DNA of 64,000 nt from Dicaeum eximium (lineage: Eukaryota > Chordata > Aves > Passeriformes > Dicaeidae): positions 4,482,773 through 4,546,772 of the forward strand of contig VWZP01002845.1 of NCBI GenBank assembly GCA_013396995.1. Reading direction: 5' to 3'. Below, in pieces: positions 26,201 through 40,400 of this stretch (positions are counted from its first letter, which is position 1; each line of letters opens with the position of its first letter). A program made the translations under genes and the position numbers. Below the pieces are notes generated by a model, which saw only the letters and a program-made list of their open reading frames with translations, was not told the DNA's origin and made no database searches.

Positions 26201-29200
26201 AATAGAATTCTCTAGGCTTCTAGTAGGAGTTCACATGTCATGCAGGGAAAAACACTTTTTTTGTTCCTCTGACAATATTCCAGTTATTGTTGCTGTTTAT
26301 GCTTTCTCAGGTAAAGCGCTGTCATATTGTTACATGTCTCTGTTTTAACAACTTCTAAGTTTGAAGAGAAGATTGAAAATCAGATCATTGTGCTATTTTA
26401 AGTGAAGACATAATTGAGGGAGAGAGCTGTTTGAAACTGGTCAAAGCTGGCTTACACAACCAATATGGCCTTAACCTAGGAAAGAGAGGTTTGAATTAAC
26501 TGTAATAAAAACCTTCCAAGCAGTAAGAGGAATTTGAGGAAAAAACAACTTCAGTTTATGACTTAGACTCTGATAATGGAAATGGTTGCATATGAAAAGT
26601 GTATAAATCCAAAAAACAAAACCTCTTGACAGTGGACTTCTCTTCCTTGCTTTGCTCTGTGTGTCAGTTGACCTGTTCTGGGATTGTGCAGCAGCAGAGA
26701 GTCATCCTGGCTCTGCCTTGTAGAAGTGGAAAATGTGCAGTCATTCCTCAGTCATAAGCACTGAATTCAGAAGATGGTGCCTAACAGTGTGACTCTCTGC
26801 CTTGTGACATTAGTTGTAACTCTTACACTGCATTTCAGGATGCCCGACATCGTGCACGTCTGATTTACAGAAAATGAGAAAATGAGAAATGAGTATTAGT
26901 AGCCAGTCTTCATCAGCGTATGTCCAGGCCTTTCCAGATGTTCAGCTGTCCAGTCAGCAGTACTGCAGGGCTGCCATGACATGAGTACATATGTCCAGCA
27001 ATCTCAGGAAGCTGTGGAGTGTTTTTGTATTGCCTGGGTAAAATTTTCATCAGAGAAAGACACGTGTCTGGGAAAATCCACATATGGTATAGCACTCTCA
27101 GTGAGGAATTAACATCTGATTTGGAGAAAAGTCTGATTAGTAGGTATTAAATAAGGCTTGATGTGACTATTGAAACAATGAGAATAAAGCAATTGTATCT
27201 AACAGCTCATTTAATGAGAGTCCTCTATCCTGTGCAAAAGTCAAGGGCTTGTGGAGAAAATGGAATGCAGTGGTGTCACTGGTTTTGTCAAAACACATGC
27301 ATAAAAGAGTCATGTAAAGATAGCAGATGCCTTCCATTTTAGCACTTGCAGCGTGAATGTTCGGGATCAAGCAAGAGGAAAAGCCCTGCTGTAGACCCCC
27401 TCTACAGGGCAGAGCATTTGTTGCCTCTGGTAACACTGGTGAGATAATGCTGAGAGAGATGGTTTGAAAGGGGCCAGTCCTGTATCCATTCCCACTGGTG
27501 TTGCACACAAGTTTGGAATAGTGTTCTAAGCAAGCTGTCCCCCTTTGCCTGTCATTCATGCAGTCACTGTATCTGCCCATGGATATGTTCTGTCTGTAAA
27601 GTGCTTTAATGTTAAAGTAGAGACTGTCTTTTGGATCTTGCTCAATTGTGCATTGCTTTAGTTCTGGGAGAAAAATTCTTTTCTGACCCCAGATAGGGAT
27701 CAGCTCAGCTTATGCTCCAAAGAATAGAGATTAATATCCCCTGTGACCTTTTAGCCTGGCTGCTGCAGGGTTTTTAACAAGTGGGTTTGAGACCCCATGT
27801 GTGGCAGCTATGCCGACATGAATGTCTGTAATGTCTCTTCTTGTCAATGATCCGTGAACTAAGGAATCTCCAAGGATATCTTGACGTGCAGTGGAGCTGT
27901 TACGGTCTAGTGCAGGAGAGAACCACACAATGATAGAATGAAAAGCTGGTGTCACAAGTAGTGTGTAAGTTGTTCTAAATGAACTTGACAACGGTTGTCC
28001 CTAGCTGTATATTTACTTAAAAGATGTGGCTGTAGTATGGTAAGAAAATTAAATATCTAAACAAAGCTCCAGATAACAAACAACAAAATGCTCTATTTAT
28101 GATTTCTGGTTCCTTGGATGTCTCTGATGTTGTATGAACTCTATAATACAATGTAGAACAGATAATAAAGAGTGAGTATGTAACATGAAAAGATCCTCAC
28201 ATAGTTGTAGTTACTTCTCCCTCCCCCCCCATCCCTGACTTTGAAGAATGGGATAACCAGAAAACAACACAGGAAATAATTCCTTCCAAAAAATAAATGT
28301 TCCTTGATTTTGGACTTTTTTTAAAATTTGTTTTGGTTATTCTGAAATAACATTACCTTCAGTGGTGTGCATAGGAGGCTTTTGGCATTAGTTTTAAATA
28401 GCAGTAGAATCTCAGAGAGCTGCCTGGGATTGCAAGAAAGCACTGATTTAGGACTGAGGCCTACAGCTGCTGTTTCAAATATGGCTCAGGTAAATGGGTG
28501 ACATTATATTCACCTTTTCAAGTGATATATCTGCTTTGGTGTCTAGGGTAGGTGATAAGTAAAAACTGAAGTGCCTGAATCCACAAGAAATATCCAGGGG
28601 CTTTTGTCAGCCTAGCCCTGGAGGTTTTGACTGCTCAGCAGGTACATGGTTGTACATCCACGAGCCTCCCTCCATGCTCCAAGTTTCAGTGCCTGTCAGT
28701 GTTTTATAAGCTCTTCAGCATGGCAGACCTGGCACCAAGCTCATGTGTAAGCTTTGGCATCACAAGCATGAGGCCAGAAGCCCCCAAACTCTTGGTAGCT
28801 GGAAGAAATGGGAGAGTCTTGTGTGGTTTGCTCCTGAGATTTTAAAACCATATACATTTCCTGCGTCCTGCCTCTCAGCTCCCTTGTCTAACCACTCTCC
28901 TGAAGTGGGCACATGTTTGCATGGCTCCTATGGCTTGCCTCCTGCTTGTGGATTCACCCAGCTTCCACCACAGACAGAGATGAGGAGGTTGTCTCCTCTG
29001 GTGAGCAGGGAGCTCTTTTGGAATTAAGGGGAGTTAGATGTGAGTATCAGGCCTCTTAAGGCAAAAGGGAGTTAAATATGCCCAGAGGGTGGGAACTAGC
29101 TGTAAAAAGAAGGCATGAGAGGTTGTAAAGCAAGTATGTATTCTGTTTAATGGATTTGTAGGAATTGAATTCAGCAGTTCCTTAAAAATGTTTTATTTAC

Positions 29201-31283
29201 TCACTCTCTTTCACTATGTATGGGGAAGACCTCCAGAGATTTGAGGAATGTTTTTCTTAATGGTGACAGGCTGGTTGTGAAGCAGATCCTAACCTGGATG
29301 TGTTTGAAGACAGATCAATGGATTCTGCCCCAGATGGTGTTCTGTGCATTTATAAGTTGACTCATAAGATCTGAATGGGTTATGACCTATCTTCAGTCCC
29401 TATCATTTTATCTATTTCCAGTGCAATGTGAGTGACATCACTTTTTTTCCTGGTAGCTATGATCTTCTATATGTAAAAATTAAATGGTCTTAGTTGCCAC
29501 CAATCTAGCTCTCAGTTACAATGTATCCTGCCTATGTCAGGAAACAAAATTAGGGTTGCCTTGCACCGTAGGTTTTCTCCTGCCCAGTAGTTTACAACAG
29601 CCAGCGTGAACGCTGTGCAAGCTGAAATGTGCAGCACAGCATGAGGACAAGTAAAGCCCCAGTATGTCCTGCTGTCTTGATGGAGTGTGAGCTGCGGGGT
29701 AGCAGCATGCTGTCGCTATCAAAGCCGTCAGCCACATGCAAGCTGTGTGACCTGTGGGTCTAAGTGAGGGTGGCAGGTTTCCATGGCTTTGTTGCAGGGA
29801 GCAGGAGTGATGAGGTGATGGAGCAGACCTGGTATGCAGCTGCAGGCAGCAGTTAGGACCATCAGTGTGGCACCTTTGGGAGGTGCAGAGAATTTCTTGT
29901 GGATGTCTGTTCAACTTGTCAGGGGTTTGAATTTTGCTAAGCACAAGGGAATACAGAGGCATAAAATGCATCCTCTTCAATGCCATCTTGCTCTTGTCTT
30001 GTCTGTTTATAAAACCTACTAACATTTTTATAACCCACTAGAATGTAAAAGCTTGCTTCTCCCTTTTTTGGCTTCTGTCTGCTGCCACCTGTTCCTTCTG
30101 TGTGCACTCCTGTAGCATGGGCTGTTTTCAGCCGTGTAGCCTGAACTGTGTTTGTATCCCTCCTTCCCGGTTTCTTCACCTTCTTGGTCTTGCCAGACCC
30201 TTGATACAAGTAATGGACTACCCTCCAGAGCTGACCTCCTCCCTCTTGCTCAATGTGACTCTGCATTACATAGCTATGTATTGCAATTTTTTATTTTTCA
30301 TTTCCAGAGGTTTATATCTGGGTGAGTGTTAGGGACCCTACACATGCTGAGTCAGAGTACAAGGGAAAGGAACTGATGCTCTTTTTATGTGGTGAGAACC
30401 TAAACTTTGGGTCACATGAGATTCAGATAAGAGGGCAGGCACTTGAACTAAGGTTCAATCTTGAACCTTAAATGCAAACCTAGCTGTGCAACACAGCTTA
30501 ATTCTGAATGTCTGGGTTATTGCTTTCTTGAATGGTTACTGGGAAAAGCTGGGCTATGGGTTTGCCTTAAAGTCATGCTGCAATTTGAGGACTAGGGGAA
30601 GGTTGTACTTTGGGAATCACTGTTCTAAGGAATGTTAAATTTGGATTGCTAACTCTGCCATAAATCCCAAAGTGACATGTTAAATTTAATGAAAAAATTC
30701 AAGTCAGCATGTGGATGTTGGAGTACTTTGAAAGAATATTTAAACAGAATGAGGCTCTCAACGTCGTCTATAGTAGAGCAGTCATTCAACCATATCATAA
30801 TCTCATTAGGGTGAGGGCTCTTGAAAGTGTGAAGTGCAGACATCCCTGATGCTGGTTGGCACATTTAGGCATGTATGTAATACAACAGTATAAAAAGCAA
30901 TTTAATGCCTCGTGTGATTTGTGATTCACGGCTGATGGCTGCTAATACATTCTGGTGATCTACAAATTAAAGTTTAGTTTGTTAGGTTCAGTGTGGGCAG
31001 GGCATGTAATTTTCTTGTATTAATTTAACAGGATTGGGGCCAAAGGCAGCAAAGAAGTTGTGTTTTTTATCACTATAAAAGAGTTATGATTCATGATCTG
31101 AAACCTTAGGCTAGTAAAGAGATACTCCAGACATAAATGGTTGTAGAAGAGCAGGACTAAATGGGAATGGTGTTGGAAAGATGCAATTCAGCTATGAGAG
31201 AAATAACGAAACTAAAGCATCGCTGACTGAATTATTCTACAGCACGTAAAATTCATTTTTCTGGTACTTATGTTCTCTTTTAG
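23221..31283 (+). other. KATNAL1: KATNAL1 intron 1 (inferred)
   Basis: This stretch is assigned to the first intron because no coding sequence occurs between the CpG island and the start-codon exon. It contains a poly-A tract near 24049-24062, a GT dinucleotide repeat at 25557-25584 and a perfect 9-bp-arm palindrome at 30450-30469. A stretch near 27655-27730 resembles old repeat sequence but is too diverged to name. The intron ends in the acceptor 'tgttctcttttag' at 31283. I see no gene inside it. Confidence 0.5.
25557..25584. repeat. GT dinucleotide microsatellite
   Basis: About 14 uninterrupted GT units inside inferred intron 1. Confidence 0.95.
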
Positions 31284-31459
31284 ATTTCTGAGTGAAGATG
31301 AATTTAGCAGAGATTTGTGATAATGCCAAAAAAGGAAGAGAATATGCACTCCTTGGAAATTATGACTCTTCTATGGTATATTACCAGGGTGTCATCCAGC
31401 AAATCCACAGGCATTGCCAGTCTATCAGAGATCCAGCAATTAAGGGCAAATGGCAACAG
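31284..31459 (+). CDS. KATNAL1: KATNAL1 exon 2: start codon and MIT-domain helices 1-2
   Basis: Fourteen bases of 5' UTR (31284-31297) precede ATG at 31298. The -3 base is A, and an in-frame TGA lies at 31289-31291. Codes residues 1-54, ending KGKWQQ. The donor is GTAGGG. This begins the three-helix MIT-like domain that contacts microtubules and p80 in katanins. Confidence 0.95.
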
Positions 31460-34400
31460 GTAGGGTGAAATAACATTGCCCATATTCTATTACTTGATAT
31501 TTGAAAACCACACTGTACCTCCCAAACCTTATAAGATGTAGAGGACTTACATTTCATTTATGTTGGCAACATTTCTTGTACAATATTTTGTTGATATTCA
31601 TGGGAAAAATAATTTTCGTGGTGTGTTCAAAAGGAGTTCTATTGTTCTAACTGAATCAATTATTTTGTTGCTTTCACTTAGGATATCTGTCTAATTCCTG
31701 GTCTGTTTGTGTGTGCATACTGTCTGTGATTGCATACTTTTGTAAAAATTAAGGACTTCCTTTTCCCCTTGTTCCTTTTGGCCATCTAATGTCCAGTAAA
31801 CTAAAATGTGAATGGGTGGGTTAGCATCACTAGAATTGTTGTCTGACTAGCAGCTAACTAACTGACTATAGTGTACAAATTTGGATCCGGTTTCTAAAAC
31901 CACAAGTCATACTCTTAGCCCAAGTCTTGCACACATCTATCTCACACATCTATGTCCCTGCTAGACAGACTACTGTTGAAGCTATGGAAGGAATCTGCAG
32001 ATGAAATGTAAGAACCCTCAAGGACACCTATTTATTACTGTCAGAATTTAAGTCTTCCTTACATTTTTGGTCCCATTTTTCATGGTACAAAATGTGTTCC
32101 ATAAACATAAAAAAGGAGGAAAACCATATAAAGATGTTTTCTTAAATTAAAGAATTCATGTTTCATAAATACTATGGTTTGAAAGAATAACATAGTTCCT
32201 ATAGATTATTAGATTTTGCAGTAGGTAGCTAAAGAGGTGATTTCAATAAGAGTTTTTCTAAATGTCTTATGTTTAAATGACATCACTTAAAAACAGAAGC
32301 AAATTTTCCTTTTTGTTGCAGCAGAAGATTTATGGGTTTGTGTTTGAAACACCTGACACTAACATAGAGTATTTTGTGTACTAATAAGAACAACACTGTT
32401 AACAATCCCTTTGTACTAACAGTACTATTCATAGGTGTTTATCATAGAACTGTAGAAGTCTGTTTATGAAGAGCTTGTCTGCAAAGCATGTGCATGTACA
32501 TCCAGCAGAGATAGTTTTCCTGGTAATGTAGTAAGCTGGATGTTGTATAGGAGATATTCACATTCGAGTACTTGCATTCAAGCTTTTTTCCACCCCAGGA
32601 CATGCTGATACAAGGTGTTCATGCCCAGTACATGTCCTTAGCTCCTGCCAAACTTGTAGATGATGTGAAGGTAGAGCATGACCTCATTCTGCAGCTGAAC
32701 ACTACACTGTCTTCACATCTAGTATTTAGGGTTTCCTCTGATGACACTGATTCTTCCAATAAACTTTCAAGAGCTCTTGTGTTGTGAAGGTCACCCAAGT
32801 CTCATGTTATTGTGTGTTGTTTGAACCGCTTCAGAGAAGCCTGTGCACCATGGAATGTGTGCTGCACATTGGAGACAAACCTCAAGTACAAAAGGACCAT
32901 TAACACAGTTTCCAGGATTTATTCTCTGGGGAAGGCAGCTGTCTCTCCAGCAGAGGATCTGAAGTTGGCACCTTCTCAGAAATTATCCCCTTTAGGCAAA
33001 AGAAGAATGGCCCCTGACCATGCCACATAAATGCTTTAGAGGTCTGTTCCAAATAAGATCTGCAGCAGGTGGGGTAGCGTCTGTCACGCTGTGCGCTCGT
33101 GTTAATTCTGAAACTTCCCAACATGCAGTGGCAGATGAGCTTTGTCAGAATATTGCTTTGCTGTTACTGGTGCCAGGCTTAGAGACAAACAGCAAAAAGT
33201 AAGGTGTGACTGAAAAAGAAAAAGAAGGGCTTTGTCCCTAGGTTATTTTCCTTCTCATTCATTTACAGGAACAAAATGATACAGCCCAAGAGCAAACAAT
33301 GCAGCCCTGCAAGTACTAGTTTTCCATACCAGAACTTGCATGTTTTGGTGAGACCTATAGAGATAGACCTGCATTCTTTGTAAATAATTGTTGTGCTTTC
33401 TCACTCCTTGAGACAGACTAAGAGAGAATCTGATGATATGGATGTTAGCACTACTTTCCAGCTCCAACAGCAGCTACATCAAAACTGTCAGTCACAGTCA
33501 AGGAGCTGTCTTGACCGACAACCTGTTCTGAAAAAAATTTAACTGAGAAGTTGGATCACAAGCAACATTCATTCACAGTATTAAAGCAATATCTAGATAT
33601 TAATTTTAGATCTTTCTCATTAAAGAGTTATCCTATACGCATTATATAAGTTTAGCAAATTTCAGGTCCAACCCACTTGGTGCCAGTAATGTGCAGAAGC
33701 AAAAGATTCACATACCAGTGTGGTTCTTGCAAGTGGCTTGAGAAGCAAAGCAACCCTTAGGTCATGGTTAAGGGAATTAATGCAGTAGATTTTTACCTGA
33801 AATTCTGTCTCCTCAAGCATATGGAACTAGCCTGTTCTTCAGGTTCTTCAGCTTCTTCATCATCTGAGGAATCTGGAGAGGATAATACCACTGGTACCTT
33901 TTGGAGGTGGAGTTTAGCAATCACTAACACTTTGTGGGTAGAGCTTTTACACTTGAATGTCCGTGTAGGTAAGTGCTCAAAAGAGAAGATTGTTACTTAA
34001 ATTAGTTCTTCTCTGGGATGTACTGTCTGCATACACATTCACAATCTTGGACCTTCTGAAGGATTCCTGGGGTGCTGAGTGTCAGTGTAGACCATCCCCT
34101 TCCTTTCTGTATGTTTGTGTACAGCTCACTAACAGGTTTTTGTCCTACTGATACTCTGAGGCAGTGAACTAAGTTTCGTGTGTTTGGGGACATGTTCCCC
34201 TGTAAAACAAAAATGTTAATTTGAGGAACATCTCAAAGAATGGTTCCAGCTGTGTCTGTGCAGCTGACCAACTTATATCTCCTACATGCATCATTGTTCT
34301 TCCTGTTTGGTCTCTTCTCAAGAGTGGGTGTTACATCCTGAATAGGTACCTCATTCCTGATGGATCTGTTTTGTTGCCTTGTGTACGACAGAGGATTTTC

Positions 34401-37400
34401 CCAGTAGTTTATTGAGCAGTGCCAAAGTCCAGGTGAACCACAAGTAGTTGGGATTTTGGGTCAGATTCCCATATGCTCTTGATCTACCTCTCTTTGCATA
34501 GGTGTAATTGTTTTCAAATTTCTACAGGTTGGTCTGGACAGAATGATGTTCTGTGCAAGTATTTGTTGGGCTGTATTTCATGTCACAGCTTCAGCTTTGC
34601 AACTGGACATCTTGATTGCAAGGATTCCTCTTGCTTGGAGCTGATGGTTAGGATGAGGAGGAATATGGACATATTAATATCTTCTCCCCTGGGAACAATT
34701 GACTGGTTCAGTTACAGTTGATGCAATACTGCTTCTGGGAATTCCAAATCAGTGCTAACCAGGGAAGAGGGATTTTGTTACTAGTCTGGCACGCCCTGCA
34801 GATCTTAAACAGGGCAAAAGGTGCATGCTGAGGATCCACCAAAGCAGAGACATGACAGCATAATTCCTCTGCATAAGAATTCCTCTGACTTCATGGAAAA
34901 TTCACAGCCATTGATCATCTCTTGACTGGTTTGTCTTGAGGATATCAGGGTGACCTGCTCTGGAGATCCATTCGTGTTTTGCATCCAAGGAGTTCCCAGC
35001 TTGCACTTAGGTTGGCTGAGTGTAGCTCCATTGCATCTTCACTCCCAGGCCTCCTGAGCTCATTTAAGAAAGAAAAAGTTACTTTGTTGTGCTTTGAGGT
35101 TTGGCTGAGAGGTAGGCATATTAATTCATGTAAATGCAGGCTGGTACTGGAAGGATTCAAAATCAGAAGCAACTCATCCTTTCCAAAACTACAAGGTAAG
35201 TTTAGTCTCATGTCCACTACCGTGAACTTTACTTGTGTTGACATTCTCCCTGTTTATTCTGAGAGAGTTTCTTGGCTGTTGCAGTGTTTTTACTAGACAG
35301 CTGGCTTGTAGGAACGAGCTGCTTCAGTGACAGTTCAGCAGCTGCAGAATGACAGCAGAGCGTGCCCCTGGGAGAGAGTACTGGCTTACAACAAGGCCAG
35401 CGGCTGTCAAGCAAAACCTGCTGCGTGTTAGAACCATGTGCTCCGTGTTGCACAAGAGCTCAGAGCACAGGGGCCTCCTCTGGAGCTCAGGCAGGAGTTC
35501 AGTGATCCCCTGAGCACTTGGAGTAGCCAGCAAGGCACCCTGACTGACTATGGTCACTGCTGCAGGTGATTAGGTGCACTGTATTCCTGCTTAAAGGGTA
35601 AATTCTTCTTTTTATTATTTCAAACACATTTTGGTCAATCTATGCTTTTGTTGTTTTGTGCTTCATGCCTATTTCATTAACATTTAGTAGGTTACCTTGT
35701 GATTAATTAAGGAACGTTCTGTGGGTAACTCAGGAATAGGTGTCATTATAGGAGCTATACCTTCACTCCATGGGATCAGACAGGGTTGCAGGGTATCTGT
35801 TTTGGATATGGTTTAGGGACCTTTTATTTTCACTTTTTAAAAGATCGAGCTTGTTGAATAGCTAACTCTAATTGCAGGTAGTAATTTCAGGTTTGGAAAA
35901 CATTTAGAGATAAACTTGATCAGTTTTTCTTCAGCAAAAGAAAAATCCCACACATTATTGGTATTTACCAAGGTGCAAATACCCACACTTATTGCAATGG
36001 GTATAAAAGTATAAGCTCTAGCATAGCAAATAAAAGCTGTGATGGAAAAGGTATAACAGTTGCCATACTATGAAATACAGAGGTACTCCCTGAAATGTGT
36101 TTTGTAGCTACCACTAAGAACGAGTGAACTCAATTCTTGTTCACTGTGTTTTATGCCCATATGATAGGATGTGTTTTCTGCTTGGTTACTGGAAATTCTT
36201 GGGGTTGTCATGTCAAAACAAAGCTGTGGGACCATCCTATGAGCTGAAAGGCTTTTTATTTGGCCTTCCAATGTCACCCACTGCCTACGATGCTGCTTCT
36301 GTGGAGGAGATGATGTGGCTGGTAGGGGTGGCTGCTGTACCAGAGCCTGGCTCTGGGGACCAGGCAGCTTCACATGGTAATTGAATCCAGCCAACATCCT
36401 GCTGTGCATAGAGAGGCCAAACATTTTCTTCCCTATATTGTCTTCCCTCCATCTGTGCCAGCTTCTCTCCCTCCTCTGCCCCCTGTCATTCTTTTTTCCT
36501 GGGATTTACCTGATCACAGGATGGTGTGCATGTGCAGCTTGCTAATCCAGCAGAAGTGTCCTTTATTTTTTTTTTTACCCTCCTAGGCCAATTTTTTTGC
36601 CATTTTACCAACCTGACTTACTATATTGAGATGCCAGAATTGAATCCAGAAGAGCAGGGGCAGAGTGTGGTTGGGGAGAAGTGAAGGGGAGTTTTTTCTG
36701 TTTGGCAGTGGTGAGCTGCTGACTTGGCGCACTATCTCTTGAAACTGCTTAAACATAAATAACTTAAAAGCTTTCTTCAGGCTCTCTAAAACCTGAGCTG
36801 GAGCCTCCTAAGGGTTCTCCTAAGGCACATAAGGGTGTGTATGATGGGGGACAAGGAGACTGGGTGAGTCTAAACCAATGATTTTTCCATTTGCAGCCTT
36901 CCTAGGTTGCTTCAGAGTGGCAGTGATTACTGAAAGACACTGCTCAGTCAACTTCATAATTGTGGCACAGCCTTTTTTGGCCCATGACTGGGTTGTTTCT
37001 CAACTGCAAGGTAGTCTTTCTGCACGTGTTTCATCTGAGTCAATCTTATTTCTTTAAGACCTTTAGGAGTTTACGACTGGTTTTCCTTTGTGGTCCACAC
37101 CTTGAGGATTCCTTGTTGGTTGATTTGCCAGGTATTGACTAAGAAATAGGGTGTGTACTTCAGAGATTGATCTGCTCAGGTCTGGCTAAGAGGTGGCTGG
37201 CAGATGTTAGTCTGTTTTCATCTTCCAAAGCATCAAATGGTCACTAACCCTCAGTTTTCAGATACCATCCTCTTGCTGATGCAGCGAGGTGAATGACAGC
37301 ATGCTGGCTGTTAGTGCTAGAAAGTTGTTTTCCACCAATTTCTCTGCATGTGTTGGAAGGCTGATAGAAGGAATCCTGTCAGTACTCTTGGAGCACTGGA

Positions 37401-40400
37401 GTAGGAAGTGACTGTCTCTTGTGGAGTGGTGCCCTGGAGGATTTATGCTGTATCATTCCTTTGTATCTCACAGCGGCTGTTTGTCTGGATTTATTTTTGG
37501 ACAGGAGGGATGTGTGTGAAGAGAGTTTGAAGGAACCAAGTTAGTAATCAATCACATTTGTAACTCAGCTGGAAGCTCTCACACTGGGGAATGTGTCCAC
37601 TGATTGTGTGATGAGAAAGTAAAGAGAGCAAAGCAGGGCAGGAATAATCCTGCCTGAGCTGGATGTCTTGTGTCTTTGGAAAGATACAGTTACCCCATCT
37701 GGAATGAGCAAGAAGGCTGCTTTGCCCTGTGAAATGATCAAGATCTTCCTGCACTTAAGGCTCTTTTTGTACAGGTGTTCATAAAACTTCTAGTAAAGTA
37801 AATGCTGTTTTTCAAGATCTGTGCAGGGCTTTGGGGGTTAACCCTTCTTTTTCCCTCTGTCCATACCAATATCTTGCTGATGACAGTCACATATATTAAT
37901 AAAATCATGGTGAAAACTCTCAAGCTGGAAGGAACTCATAAGGATCATTGAGTCCAATTCCCTGTGCATACTTAAAACTAAACCACATGACTAAGAGCAT
38001 TGTCTAGACACTCCTTGAACTCTGGCAGACTTGGTTCCATGACTGCTTTACTGGGGAGCCTGTTCCAGTGACTGACCACCCTCTCACTGAAGAACCTAAT
38101 GTCCAATCTGAACTTGCCCTGCTGCAGCTTTACTCCATCTCTTGAGTCCTAGCACTGGTCCCCAGGGAGAGGAGATCAGCAGCTCCCTCTCTGCTGCCCT
38201 CCTTGAGGAAATTGTAGACCACTGTGAGGGCACTCCTCCACCTTCCCTTCTCCAAGCTGAACAAGCCTAGTGACCTCAGCTGCTCCTCATAAGTCTTGCC
38301 CTTGCCCTTTCACCATCTTAGTTGCTCTCCTTTGGACACACTCTAATGTTGTGCTCCTCACAGGGTTTGTTTTGTAATATTATATTTTAATTATTTGTCT
38401 GGTTTTATAACTAGGACATCAGAGACTGTAATCAGAGATCTTTTATGCCAAAATAGTAGCAAATTACTGCAGATCTGCCAACAACACCCTTACTAGCATG
38501 AGAGTATGTGTGCATACATGTCAACATGCACACATAAATCCAAGCATCAGCACATGTTACAGCAGAGTGATCACTGCAATCATGTCTGGTTGGGACATTA
38601 ACAAGCAGGAGAATGAACTCAACAGAGATTCAATTGTTTATGCTGCTGTTGAAGGTCTATTATCACCCTGATAGGTCTGGGGTTTGTGAATAGGAAGACT
38701 TGGGAGTCCCTGCCTTTGAGGTTAGCATATGTTCTTGAGGTACTTTCTGCGTTTGTTTGGTTCTTTTTAAAGTTTGAATTGTAACAATTTTTAAATAACA
38801 TACATATTTCTCGAGGTCCGACAAGAATTAGTTGAAGAGTATGAACAAGTTAAGAGCATTGTCAACACTTTAGAGAGTTTTAAAATGGACAGACCTCCAG
38901 ATATCTCTGTATCCTATCAAGATGAGCCTTTCAGAGATCCAGCTGTTTGGCCTCCTCCTGTTCCAGCTGAACACAGGTAAGAAGAGGCTCAGGCAGAGTG
39001 GGTGGAATAAAGGTGGGTCACCATAATTTTATATTTGTTTTTGAATGCTTTTGTAACATGAAAATCACATTTAATTTACACTTCTATTACATTTAATTTA
39101 GACATTGTAATAAAGAGTAAATTTAATTACTTGAGATAAAAGTATTTAAACTACAGTCAGATTTATTTCTGATGTTCTAAAGAGAGTCACTCCTTTATTC
39201 TGGTAGGAGTAACTAAGTGCCTGTAATTAGAGTCTGCTGCAGAGCTAAGTGGGCTTTTGGTGACAGCTGATGTTCTCATGTGCAAGGAGAAAACTTCCCT
39301 TTCGGTTTATTTGAGCAAAAGAATTAATTGATGACTGAGGAGTCTATCAGGAGCTGGAACTGAAGGATGTTGAAGGACGTGGTGGTTAGAATTTACTCCC
39401 TAGCTACAGATAATTCAACCTGTGTTCAATCCATTGGTTAGTTAATTGCTAAACATGTTCTGTTACACATGGTATATCTCTTCTGTAACCATATTTAAGG
39501 TACCTTCGGTTAGCTAATAGATTTCTTAAAATAGATGCTTGTGCATTTTCTGAAATCCCTATTTTCAACCTAACAGAGCTGGTTGGAAACAGATTCAGTT
39601 GACAGACAAAAATAACATTTATCATGCCAATATTTTTTTAACATAAGCGCACATAAGAGAATTTTGACGTGTGTATACTCACTTAAGCAAAGGAGCAAAG
39701 TGAAATGAGAGATCTTGGTTAATGGAAAGACATGCCATGTTTATTTATAACTTTCTGTGCTTTATGATTATCAAAAAGATCTTTGCTTTTCAAAAAAAGC
39801 CCCTAAGAATATAAGTGTAAAATTATATTAAAACTGATTACTTTTCTAAGTGGTAGAAATAACTCAGATTTTCTATGGTAATGTTATGTAAAGTTCAAGA
39901 TGTATTTATTCTTGTATTTTCCATAGTGGTAAAGCCCCAATAGTTCATCTGCTTCTTTTAAGCTGAAATTTAAATCTTGTTCAAATAAGTAAGGAAACTT
40001 AGGCACTGTTCCATGCTGTTAAGTTTGAAGAAAATGCATGAAAAGCAAAATATTGCCATTGTATTCAGCAGTGTGTTTAAGAATGTACTCAATTTAAAGC
40101 ATATTCCAGGAAAATGCTTTTGAGATTAACAAATTCTGAGTTACTCAAAACAAGAATCAGTACAAGATTCAATAGTGGACACTTACTAAATTTGGGTGAC
40201 ATTCCTGGCTGTTTATTTTAGTTCTGTATTTCAAATACAGTCCCTAGAGGAAAATGACAATGACACATTGTCTTAAAACCAGATTCTTTTCCCTCATTCT
40301 ACTGCTGAGTACTCTTTGACATCGTGGGTGATGTACACAAATATAGGTGATTGCAGTTCAGCTCTGTTTGCTTTTGCTTTCAAGGCAATTTTTATGTTTT

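Noticed and set aside
27655..27730. Stretch resembling the 3' region of old LINEs ('gaaaaattcttttctgaccc')
   Set aside because: The match is too short and diverged to name a family.
29537..30025. 162-codon antisense open frame in intron 1
   Set aside because: It has no recognisable domain, no matching splice structure and a composition like shadow frames elsewhere. It is probably chance.
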